Source: Dickeya aquatica (GTDB lineage: Bacteria; Pseudomonadota; Gammaproteobacteria; Enterobacterales; Enterobacteriaceae). From it: a stretch of 64,000 nucleotides of DNA. Position numbers and translations under genes: made by a program. The stretch covers positions 3,596,001 through 3,660,000 of the forward strand of contig NZ_LT615367.1 of assembly GCF_900095885.1 (NCBI RefSeq), given 5' to 3'. Below the pieces are notes generated by a model. It was not told the origin of the DNA. It worked only from the letters and a program-made list of their open reading frames with translations, and did not search any database. Below are positions 57,100-64,000 of the stretch, piece by piece. Position 1 is the first letter of the stretch. Each line of letters opens with the position of its first letter.

Positions 57100-58110
57100 A
57101 TGATAACGATGCTGGATGTGGCTAAACACGCCGGTGTATCCAAAGCCACGGTATCACGGGTACTCAACGGTACAGGTCAGGTGAAGCAAAGCACGCGCGA
57201 CGCCGTGTTCAACGCCATGGAAGAGCTGGGCTATCGCCCCAACTTTCTGGCGCGTTCGCTGGCGCAGCGCAGTTCCAGCAGCCTTGGGTTAGTGGTCTCC
57301 AATTTCGACGGCCCTTATTTTGGCCGCCTGTTGCGCCGCGCCGCAGAACGCACCGAAACCAGCGGTAAACACCTGATCGTCACCGACGGCCACGATACGC
57401 CGGAAGACGAGCAACAGGCGGTGCAATTACTGGCCGACAGGCGCTGTGATGCGATTGTGCTGTATACCCGTCACATGTCCGATACCGCGCTGATGGCGCT
57501 GCTGGAGCACGCCAGTGTTCCGATAGTGGTTATCAACCGACATTTACCGCTGGCCCCGGAGCGCTGCGTCTGGTTCGAGCAACAGCAGGCCGTGTTCCAG
57601 TTGGTGGATTATCTGGTGCAGCAAGGGCACCGGGAAATTGCCTGCGTGACCGGCCCTATCAATACCCCAACGGCCCGTGCCCGGCTGGCGGGTTATCGTC
57701 AGGCGCTGGCTCACCACCGCATCGCCTATGAGCCGTTGCGGGTCATCCATGGCGATAATCTGGTGCCAGGCGGTTATCAGGCGGTAAGGGAACTGCTGGC
57801 ACACGACGTTGGGTTTAGCGCGTTGTTTTGCAGCAATGACGATATGTGCATCGGTGCGATGAAAGCATTATCAGAGGCAGGCAAACGTTTGCCACACGAA
57901 GTGTCGCTGTTCGGCTTTGATGATATTCCCAGCGCCGCCTACCTTAGCCCGGCGTTGTCAACCGTACATTTGCCGATTGAAGAGATGATCAGCGCCGCGA
58001 TATCGCAGGCGCTGAAATTATCACAAGGGGAAACCGTCAGCGCGATAGCCCCCTTTACCGGCACATTAAGACTGCGTGAATCGGTGAGCAAAGGGCCTTA
58101 TGCCCGCTAA
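57100..58110 (+). CDS. LacI-family regulator (AscG-like) of the beta-glucoside module
   Basis: A 336-residue repressor with HTH MLDVAKHAGVSKATVSRVLNG (residues 4-24, split MLDVAKHAGV and SKATVSRVLNG), hinge, and a sugar-binding core with FCSNDDMCIGAMKALSEAG and LFGFDDIPSAAYLSP. It resembles E. coli AscG, the repressor of the arbutin/salicin/cellobiose asc operon, which fits the adjacent PTS and 6-phospho-beta-glucosidase. So the module may have two regulators. No operator is assigned to it with confidence. Confidence 0.87.
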   Translation: MITMLDVAKHAGVSKATVSRVLNGTGQVKQSTRDAVFNAMEELGYRPNFLARSLAQRSSSSLGLVVSNFDGPYFGRLLRRAAERTETSGKHLIVTDGHDTPEDEQQAVQLLADRRCDAIVLYTRHMSDTALMALLEHASVPIVVINRHLPLAPERCVWFEQQQAVFQLVDYLVQQGHREIACVTGPINTPTARARLAGYRQALAHHRIAYEPLRVIHGDNLVPGGYQAVRELLAHDVGFSALFCSNDDMCIGAMKALSEAGKRLPHEVSLFGFDDIPSAAYLSPALSTVHLPIEEMISAAISQALKLSQGETVSAIAPFTGTLRLRESVSKGPYAR

Positions 58111-58179
58111 GTCGCCGCGTAACGCTATGCTAACGTACGGCATGTCAACGTTCAGCATGCCAACGTACCGGCATCGCGC

Positions 58180-59442
58180 TTAGACGCGCTCCAGCGCCAG
58201 CAACTCGTCCAGCGTCTGGCGGCGGCGAATCAACCTAGGCTGGCCTTGCTCAAACAGCACTTCGGCAATCAGCGGGCGGCTGTTGTAGTTCGATGACATC
58301 GATGCACCGTAAGCACCGGTATCATGAAACACTAAATAGTCGCCGACCTGTGCAGGTGGCAGCGCGATCGTTTCCACACCACCACCGGCCTGCTGGGTAA
58401 ACACATCACCGGATTCACACAGTGGCCCGGCCACCACCGTTTCTCGCGCGGCAACGCCCGCCAAATCGCGCCCGTCACCGGCCAGCAGCGTAATGTGGTG
58501 ATAACTGCCGTACATTGCCGGGCGCATCAGATCGTTAAAACCGGCATCCACCAGTACGAAATGGCGGCTGCCCATGTCTTTTACCGCCCGCACCTGCGCT
58601 ATCATCACCCCGGATTCAGCCACCAAAAAACGCCCCGGTTCGATTTCTAATGTCACCGGATGCCCCAGATGTGCGGCAATCTGCTCGCGCGCGCGGTTCC
58701 ACAGGCCATAATAGTGTTGAGTATCAATACTCTCGCCGCCATGACGATACGGAATCGACAACCCGCCGCCCGCAGAAATCGCGTCCAGATCCTGCCCCAG
58801 CGCCACCACCTGCTGCACCATCGCCTCACACACCTGCTCAAGATGCCCGTAATCGACGCCGGAGCCAATGTGCATATGAAGGCCGACTAATTTCAGATGA
58901 TATTGCTGCACAGCGGCCAGCGCTTGCGGCAAATGCTCATGCCAGATGCCATGCTTGCTGTTTTCACCACCGGTATTGGTTTTCTGGCTGTGGCCATGGC
59001 CAAAACCGGGGTTAATACGCAGCCATACCGGATGACCCGGCGCGCGCGTGCCCAATTGATGCAGCATGTCGATGGAACCGGCATTCACCGGAATAGCCAG
59101 CTCATGCACCCGTTGCAGCGTGGCGTCATCCAGCACATCAGCGGTAAACACTATCTCGTGTGCGTCCGTACCGGGCTCAAAACCGGCGGCCAGCGCCCGT
59201 TCAATTTCGCCAAGCGACACCGAATCCACCTTCACGCCGTGCTGGCGCATCAGGCGCAGAATATGAATATTCGAACAGGCTTTCTGGGCAAAACGGACCG
59301 TGTCGAACTGGCGCAACTGGCCGATGCGCTCAACGATAGTAGCCGCATCATAGGCCCACAGCGGGCAACCAAACTGGGCAGGCAGCGCGCGCAGGCTCTC
59401 GGCATTCAGCGCATGAGACAGGTTATTCAAATCGTGTGGCAT
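58180..59442 (-). CDS. lysA: Diaminopimelate decarboxylase
   Basis: A 420-residue PLP enzyme (E. coli 420) that decarboxylates meso-diaminopimelate to lysine, the last step of lysine synthesis. It is an alanine-racemase-type TIM barrel with the PLP lysine in VRFAQKACSN, the phosphate-binding MHIGSGVDYG, and the active-site Cys in GPLCESGDVF. It is divergent from lysR, its activator, across 125 bp that should hold the LysR site. A GGCATG/CATGCC inverted repeat lies just after its stop, near 58138-58160. Confidence 0.98.
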   Translation of the reverse strand: MPHDLNNLSHALNAESLRALPAQFGCPLWAYDAATIVERIGQLRQFDTVRFAQKACSNIHILRLMRQHGVKVDSVSLGEIERALAAGFEPGTDAHEIVFTADVLDDATLQRVHELAIPVNAGSIDMLHQLGTRAPGHPVWLRINPGFGHGHSQKTNTGGENSKHGIWHEHLPQALAAVQQYHLKLVGLHMHIGSGVDYGHLEQVCEAMVQQVVALGQDLDAISAGGGLSIPYRHGGESIDTQHYYGLWNRAREQIAAHLGHPVTLEIEPGRFLVAESGVMIAQVRAVKDMGSRHFVLVDAGFNDLMRPAMYGSYHHITLLAGDGRDLAGVAARETVVAGPLCESGDVFTQQAGGGVETIALPPAQVGDYLVFHDTGAYGASMSSNYNSRPLIAEVLFEQGQPRLIRRRQTLDELLALERV

Positions 59443-59567
59443 GGAGATATTACCGAAACGTTATCAGATAGAACGGATTGTGCTGGCCCACAGGCTATAA
59501 TTCCAATATCCTTTTTCGCGCACTCTATTCATTATTGATATGGATAACCAGAACCAAAGAGGAACGG

Positions 59568-60503
59568 ATGGCCAATATTTCCCTGCGCCACATCGAGATT
59601 TTTCACGCGGTGATGACCACCGGCAACCTGACGGAAGCAGCGGCGCTGCTCAACACCTCGCAGCCCACCGTGAGCCGCGAACTGGCGCGCTTCGAGCATC
59701 TGGTGCAGATGCCGCTGTTCGAGCGCATTCGCGGGCGGCTGCACCCCACCGCGCAAGGGTTACAGCTGTTTGAGGAAGTGCAGCACTCTTATTACGGGCT
59801 GGAGCGCATCATCAACGCCGCACAGGATATCCGCCAGTTCAGGCAGGCCCCGCTCTCGGTAGCTTGCCTGCCGGTGTTCTCCCAGTCGTTATTGCCCGAG
59901 GTGTGCCAGCCACTGCTGGCACGCTACCCCGAACTCAACCTGCACGTCATCCCACAGGAATCACCGCTGCTGGAAGAGTGGTTGTCGGCACAGCGCCACG
60001 ATCTGGGGCTAACGGAAAATCTGAATACGCCCGCAGGCACCGGGCGGCAAACGCTGATGGAATTAAACGAAGTCTGCGTGCTGCCCATCGGCCACCCGCT
60101 GGCAGGCAAAACGGTGCTGACACCGGAGGATTTCCGCGACCAGCCCTTCGTCAGCCTATCCATGACCGACAGTTACCGGCAATTGCTCGACCAGCAGTTT
60201 GAACAGGCGAATGTCACGCGGCGGCTGGTGCTCGATACCCATAGCGCCGCCTCGGTGTGCGCGATGGTGCGCGCCGGGGTAGGATTATCGATAGTCAATC
60301 CGCTAACGGCGGTGGATTACGCCAGCAGCGGTGCGGTGGTGATGCGGCGATTCAGCATCGATGTGCCCTTTACCGTCAGCCTGATTCGTCCGTTACACCG
60401 CCCGGCCTCGGCGCTGGTGGCGCAATTCACCGAACAGTTACTCATCTTCGCCGAACATTTTCCCGCACGGTTACAGCGCTGGCTGACGGCCTCGCCCGTC
60501 TAA
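59568..60503 (+). CDS. lysR: LysR, activator of lysA
   Basis: A 311-residue founding-type LTTR (E. coli 311). The ATG at 59568 follows AGAGGA and starts MANISLRHIEIFHAVMTTGN; 30 open codons upstream are leader. HTH at about 18-40 (LTEAAALLNTSQPTVSRELA), then a two-lobed effector domain. In E. coli LysR activates lysA when diaminopimelate is present and represses its own gene. Divergent from lysA. Confidence 0.97.
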   Translation: MANISLRHIEIFHAVMTTGNLTEAAALLNTSQPTVSRELARFEHLVQMPLFERIRGRLHPTAQGLQLFEEVQHSYYGLERIINAAQDIRQFRQAPLSVACLPVFSQSLLPEVCQPLLARYPELNLHVIPQESPLLEEWLSAQRHDLGLTENLNTPAGTGRQTLMELNEVCVLPIGHPLAGKTVLTPEDFRDQPFVSLSMTDSYRQLLDQQFEQANVTRRLVLDTHSAASVCAMVRAGVGLSIVNPLTAVDYASSGAVVMRRFSIDVPFTVSLIRPLHRPASALVAQFTEQLLIFAEHFPARLQRWLTASPV

Positions 60504-60516
60504 AAAACCGCCCCGT

Positions 60517-61509
60517 TTAAGCCACCTCACGCAGTGCGTCAGGATCAATCTGCACACCAACCCGGCTGCCAACGGCGAATAAGTCAGCCACCGAGCGGTT
60601 AAGCACGTCCACTGACAATTCTATCTCGCTGATGCGCACCCGATAGCGCACCACATTGCCGAGCAGACTATGGCCGATAATTTCTCCGGCCAGCCCCTGC
60701 GCTGGCGCACACAACTGCATGGACTCCGGGCGCAGCGCTACCTGGCCGGAAAAACGCCCACCGGTCAGGCGCATCGCCTCGTCGGCGCTCAGCAGGTTAT
60801 AACTGCCGATAAATCCGGCGGCGAACAGGTTCGCCGGTTGGGTATAGAGTGATTCCGCATCGCCATTTTGCACAATTTCACCTTTATTCATCAGCACGAT
60901 GCGATCAGAAAGCGTCAGCGCTTCTTCCTGGTCGTGGGTGACGAAAATGGTCGTCAGATTCAGCTCTTGCTGAATGCGGCGAATCTGCTCGCGCAGATGG
61001 CGGCGAATACGCGCATCCAGCGCGGAGAGCGGCTCATCGAGCAGCAGCAGGCGCGGGCGCGTGACCAGCGATCGCGCCAGCGCCACACGCTGACACTGCC
61101 CGCCAGATAACTGATGCGGGTAACGGCGGGCATAATCGCTCAACTCCACCAAAACCAGCACCTCTTCGATGCGAGCGCGGATCTCGCGCGCAGGCAACTT
61201 TTGCATTTTCAGGCCAAACGCCACATTGCCTTCTACGGTCATATTGGGAAACAGCGCATAGTTCTGAAACACCATACCGATATCACGCTGTTGCGGTGAC
61301 AGCGGCACAATGTCACGCCCTTGCAGTAGGATGTTGCCGCTATCGACCGACGTTAACCCGGCCAGGCAGCGCAGCAGCGTCGATTTACCGCAGCCACTCG
61401 GCCCTAACAGCGTGACGAACTCACCTTCATCCGCCGAAAAGTGGATATCCTGAAACACCCGGGTCGGCCCATAGTGTTTATTCAGGTTAATGACATCAAG
61501 GTAGGCCAT
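60517..61509 (-). CDS. ABC importer ATP-binding protein (spermidine/phosphonate/iron-type)
   Basis: A 330-residue ATPase. The ATG at 61507-61509 follows AAGGGA with 10-base spacing. It has Walker A LLGPSGCGKST, signature LSGGQCQRVALARSL, Walker B LLLLDEPLSALD and switch TIFVTHDQEEA. The C-terminal TOBE-type domain (about 240-325) has GQVALRPESMQL. This is the PotA/FbpC/PhnT class. It serves the two permeases directly upstream on the same transcript. The substrate is unassigned: the phosphatase-superfamily partner suggests a phospho-compound. Confidence 0.9.
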   Translation of the reverse strand: MAYLDVINLNKHYGPTRVFQDIHFSADEGEFVTLLGPSGCGKSTLLRCLAGLTSVDSGNILLQGRDIVPLSPQQRDIGMVFQNYALFPNMTVEGNVAFGLKMQKLPAREIRARIEEVLVLVELSDYARRYPHQLSGGQCQRVALARSLVTRPRLLLLDEPLSALDARIRRHLREQIRRIQQELNLTTIFVTHDQEEALTLSDRIVLMNKGEIVQNGDAESLYTQPANLFAAGFIGSYNLLSADEAMRLTGGRFSGQVALRPESMQLCAPAQGLAGEIIGHSLLGNVVRYRVRISEIELSVDVLNRSVADLFAVGSRVGVQIDPDALREVA

Positions 61510-61526
61510 ATTCAGCGAATCCCTTT

Positions 61527-62309
61527 TTATTGAGTGCGGTTGAGCGCGTTCGCCAGCCAAGTCACCAGCAGCACCACCAGAAAATAGGAGATAACCAGCG
61601 CGCTGGTGAAATGCCCGCTGTCATTGCGTTTGTTATAGAGATAGACCTGCAAGGTTTCGTAGTTGGTGCCCGCCAGCAGGTTGGCAAACACAAACTCGCC
61701 AATCAAAAACGAAAACGACAGCAGCACGGCAACCATCACGCCTTTGCGCAGGTTCGGTAACACCACCCACAGCGCCGCTTGCCAGGTGCTCGCGCCCAGC
61801 AACTGCGCGGCATCCAACAACTCTTGCAGGTTGATGGCCTGCATGTTGTTGGCAATGGCGCGGTAGATAAACGGCAGCGCAATGGTGAAATAACAGCCGA
61901 TCAGGATCCACGGTGTGCCGGTCAGCGCCAGCGGTGGCGCGGAATAGAGTTGCAGTAAGCCCACCGACGACACCACGGGCGGAACCGCGAACGGCAGCAA
62001 AATCAACACGTTCATCACCCCGTCGAGTTTCGGAAACGCCCAGGCAATCACAAACATCGCCGGTAGCACCAGCAGCAGCGAGAACACCAGTGCCCCCAGG
62101 CAAATCAGCAGTGAATGGCCTAACGCCAGCAAAAAGCGGCTGTCGCGCCACAGTTCCGTAAACCATCTCAGGGTCAGCCCCTGCGGCAAAACGGTGGCTC
62201 CCCATTCGCTCGCCAGGGCATAGCCCAGCGTTGCCAGTAAAGGCAGCAGCAAAATGAGTAACACCAGCCACACCACCAACAGGTGGTAACGGCGTTCAGC
62301 ACGGGTCAT
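61527..62309 (-). CDS. ABC importer permease (PotC-like)
   Basis: A 260-residue inner-membrane permease with six predicted helices. The EAA loop reads LQELLDAAQLLGASTWQAALWVVLPNLRKG (given in parts: LQELLDAAQLLGAS and the following VVLPNLRKG), and it has the N-terminal basic MTRAERRYH. It is 17 bp upstream of the ATPase gene and 18 bp after the other permease. PotC/YdcV/PhnV type. Confidence 0.9.
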   Translation of the reverse strand: MTRAERRYHLLVVWLVLLILLLPLLATLGYALASEWGATVLPQGLTLRWFTELWRDSRFLLALGHSLLICLGALVFSLLLVLPAMFVIAWAFPKLDGVMNVLILLPFAVPPVVSSVGLLQLYSAPPLALTGTPWILIGCYFTIALPFIYRAIANNMQAINLQELLDAAQLLGASTWQAALWVVLPNLRKGVMVAVLLSFSFLIGEFVFANLLAGTNYETLQVYLYNKRNDSGHFTSALVISYFLVVLLVTWLANALNRTQ

Positions 62310-62327
62310 AACAGCCTCCGGTAAGCA

Positions 62328-63170
62328 TTAGCGAGCCACACTCAGGTAACTGCGTCGCAACAGCCACTGATGGACGGCCGTTATCAGCGCCATCAGCAGA
62401 ACCAGCAGCATCGACAACGCGCTGCCAAGGTTCGGCTCAAGCGAAATATCCCCAGACACCAGCGCCGCGATGCGTACCGGCACCACGTTAAAATTACCGG
62501 TGGTCAGCGCATAAATCGTGGCATACGCCCCCAGTGCATTGGCCAGCAGAATCACGAAGGTGCCTAATAACGCCGGTGAGAGCACCGGAATACCGATATG
62601 CCACCAGTAGCGCCAGCGGCTGGCTCCCAGCAGAGCGGCAGACTCCTGCCACTCGCTGCGCAACCCGTCAAAGGCCGGGTAGAGCAGCAACACGCCAAGC
62701 GGGATTTGAAAATAGGTATAAATCAGGATCAGGCCATCACGCGAGTAGAGGTTAAACCCATCAATCAGCCCGTTCTGGCGCAGTAGCAGGGTCATAAAAC
62801 CGTTTAATCCCAGCATGATAACGAAGGCAAATGCCAGCGGCACACCGGCGAAATTGCTGGTCATGTTGGCAAACGACATCACAAAACGCCGCAGCCGCCC
62901 TTCACCCAGTTGTTGCAACGAATAACCGCCAGCCAGCGCGATAATCAGCCCGTACAGGCTTGACCAGAATGAAATATCCAGTGAAAAGCGCATCGCCTGC
63001 AAATAAAACGGCGAGGTCAGTAAATCCTGATAGTTCGCCAGCCCCCAGGCACTCTGCGTCTCACTGTAAAAGCTGTTGATAGCCATCCACACCAGCGGGG
63101 CTATCTGAAAAGCGATAAATACCGCTAAAAATGGCAGCAAAACCAGCGCCGCCAGCCATCGTGTCTTCAC
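62328..63170 (-). CDS. ABC importer permease (PotB-like)
   Basis: A 280-residue permease with six predicted helices, starting MKTRWLAALVLLPFLAVFIAF. Its EAA loop is SEWQESAALLGASRWRYWWH followed by IGIPVLSPALLG. It pairs with the PotC-like permease as the heterodimeric channel. Its ATG overlaps the stop of the phosphatase-superfamily gene (ATGA), indicating coupled translation. Confidence 0.9.
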   Translation of the reverse strand: MKTRWLAALVLLPFLAVFIAFQIAPLVWMAINSFYSETQSAWGLANYQDLLTSPFYLQAMRFSLDISFWSSLYGLIIALAGGYSLQQLGEGRLRRFVMSFANMTSNFAGVPLAFAFVIMLGLNGFMTLLLRQNGLIDGFNLYSRDGLILIYTYFQIPLGVLLLYPAFDGLRSEWQESAALLGASRWRYWWHIGIPVLSPALLGTFVILLANALGAYATIYALTTGNFNVVPVRIAALVSGDISLEPNLGSALSMLLVLLMALITAVHQWLLRRSYLSVAR

Positions 63171-63991
63171 ACTCGCGCCTCCCTATCCCGTTTCACCAGC
63201 AGGTCGCGGCTCACCGGCTTGTCGTGCGCCACACCGAGCAACTGGCACACCGTGCCGCACAGTTCGGTTTGCTGCACGGCAGCATCCGGGCGCAAGGAGA
63301 ACGCCGAGCCGAACACATATAGCGGCACCTGGCGCTCGTGTGGCAGAATTCCACCGTGACTGCGGTCATCATTCATGCCGTGATCGGACGTCACCAGCAC
63401 CTGATAGCCCTCCTCCAGCCAGCGCGGCATCCAGTGCGAGAGATAGCCATCGGCCATGCGCGCCTTGTTGCGGTACTGCGGGGTGGACAAGCCGTGGCGG
63501 TGCCCGGCGTCATCAATGTTCATGGGGTGGATAAGCAAAAAGTCCGGCTGATAACGCAGGCGCAGGCTTTCAGCATCCTCAAACAGGTGGGAGTCAGGGT
63601 AGCTGTCATCATGGTAGAAATGGCCATACTGGATAGGTAACGACGGTTCAACGCTATGACGATCGCGCGCAGCATTAAACGGCGTGCGGTTATACAACTC
63701 GCTCACCCAGTGATAGGCTGCGGCGGCGGTGGTTAATCCGGCGTCGCGCGCATAATGAAAAATGCTGCGCTCGCGGCTTAACCGGTCAACGCCGTTGTGG
63801 ATAATACCGCTTTGTACGGGCACCACACCGGTCAGGATGCACTCGTAGAGTGGGCGCGACAGCGACGGCAGCTCGCACTCCAGCTGATACAGACACCCGC
63901 GCCCGGCGGCGCACTCCGCCTGCAAATAGCCCATCGCCTCTTGCCCAACCTGAAAACTCAGGCCATCGAGGATAACCAGAATCGTTTTCAT
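63167..63991 (-). CDS. Alkaline-phosphatase-superfamily hydrolase coupled to the ABC importer
   Basis: A 274-residue cytoplasmic protein (no signal peptide) of the nucleotide pyrophosphatase/phosphodiesterase type. Metal- and substrate-binding residues of the superfamily are visible: D8 in MKTILVILDGLSF, the Ser nucleophile region ELPSLSRPLYECILTG, IHPMNIDDAGHRHG, VTSDHGMN and DDRSHGG. The ATG at 63989-63991 follows AGCAGGGG. Its stop overlaps the permease start, so it is part of the importer operon. Phosphodiesters, phosphonates or phosphorylated amines are possible substrates. The periplasmic binding protein is not in the window and is probably just upstream. Confidence 0.83.
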   Translation of the reverse strand: MKTILVILDGLSFQVGQEAMGYLQAECAAGRGCLYQLECELPSLSRPLYECILTGVVPVQSGIIHNGVDRLSRERSIFHYARDAGLTTAAAAYHWVSELYNRTPFNAARDRHSVEPSLPIQYGHFYHDDSYPDSHLFEDAESLRLRYQPDFLLIHPMNIDDAGHRHGLSTPQYRNKARMADGYLSHWMPRWLEEGYQVLVTSDHGMNDDRSHGGILPHERQVPLYVFGSAFSLRPDAAVQQTELCGTVCQLLGVAHDKPVSRDLLVKRDREARV

Positions 63992-64000
63992 CCCCTGCTC

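Overview
The window looks like a chromosomal segment of a soft-rot enterobacterium (Pectobacteriaceae, most likely Dickeya or a close relative). I infer this from proteins very close to E. coli orthologues (Ppa, TamA/TamB, YtfL, YtfK, CpdB, YtfE, RNase R, NsrR, Aas, LysA/LysR), from conserved enterobacterial gene neighbourhoods, and from accessory content typical of plant-associated enterics: four chemoreceptors, a beta-glucoside PTS and a cyclic-di-GMP enzyme. The genus call is inference. No rRNA, tRNA, IS element, prophage or CRISPR array is visible.

Layout. 1-181 is the 3' end of plsY. A chemoreceptor and ppa follow. 2862-7042 holds a four-gene minus-strand accessory operon: a HisC-like PLP aminotransferase, a cupin fused to a haem-oxygenase-like di-iron oxidase (HDO), a stand-alone fused PheS/PheT catalytic core, and a SnoaL/NTF2-like protein. 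It sits between ppa and ytfP behind an AT-rich leader. It looks like a small-molecule pathway built around amino-acid activation and oxidation, and it is the best candidate here for an undescribed system.

7573-25490 is enterobacterial core: ytfP-tamB-tamA, msrA, ytfL, ytfK, cysQ, cpdB, ytfE with a near-consensus NsrR operator, a DUF2502 gene, fklB, oapA/ytfB, the rpsF-priB-rpsR-rplI operon and yjfP. Four tandem 21-bp units, each with a GTGC-N4-GCAC dyad, lie between tamA and msrA. 25734-40324 alternates accessory and core genes: three more chemoreceptors (two with sigma-28-type promoters), a bsmA-like lipoprotein with a small secreted partner, the nsrR-rnr-rlmB operon, a cytosine-deaminase-like enzyme with altered active-site residues, and a PAS-PAS-GGDEF-EAL protein.

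40375-51376 is the yggR/yggS-proC-yggT-yggU-rdgB-hemW block, an entericidin-like lipoprotein, aas-lplT-elaA, one OmrA/OmrB-type small RNA and galR. 51377-58110 is a beta-glucoside PTS module (IIB, 6-phospho-beta-glucosidase, IIC, IIA) with GntR and LacI regulators, inserted between galR and lysA. Its divergent promoter region carries three TTGG-N4-CCAA palindromes resembling the ExuR/UxuR box. 58180-60503 is lysA/lysR. 60517-63991 is an ABC importer (ATPase and two permeases) co-transcribed with an alkaline-phosphatase-superfamily enzyme, suggesting uptake and processing of a phospho-compound.
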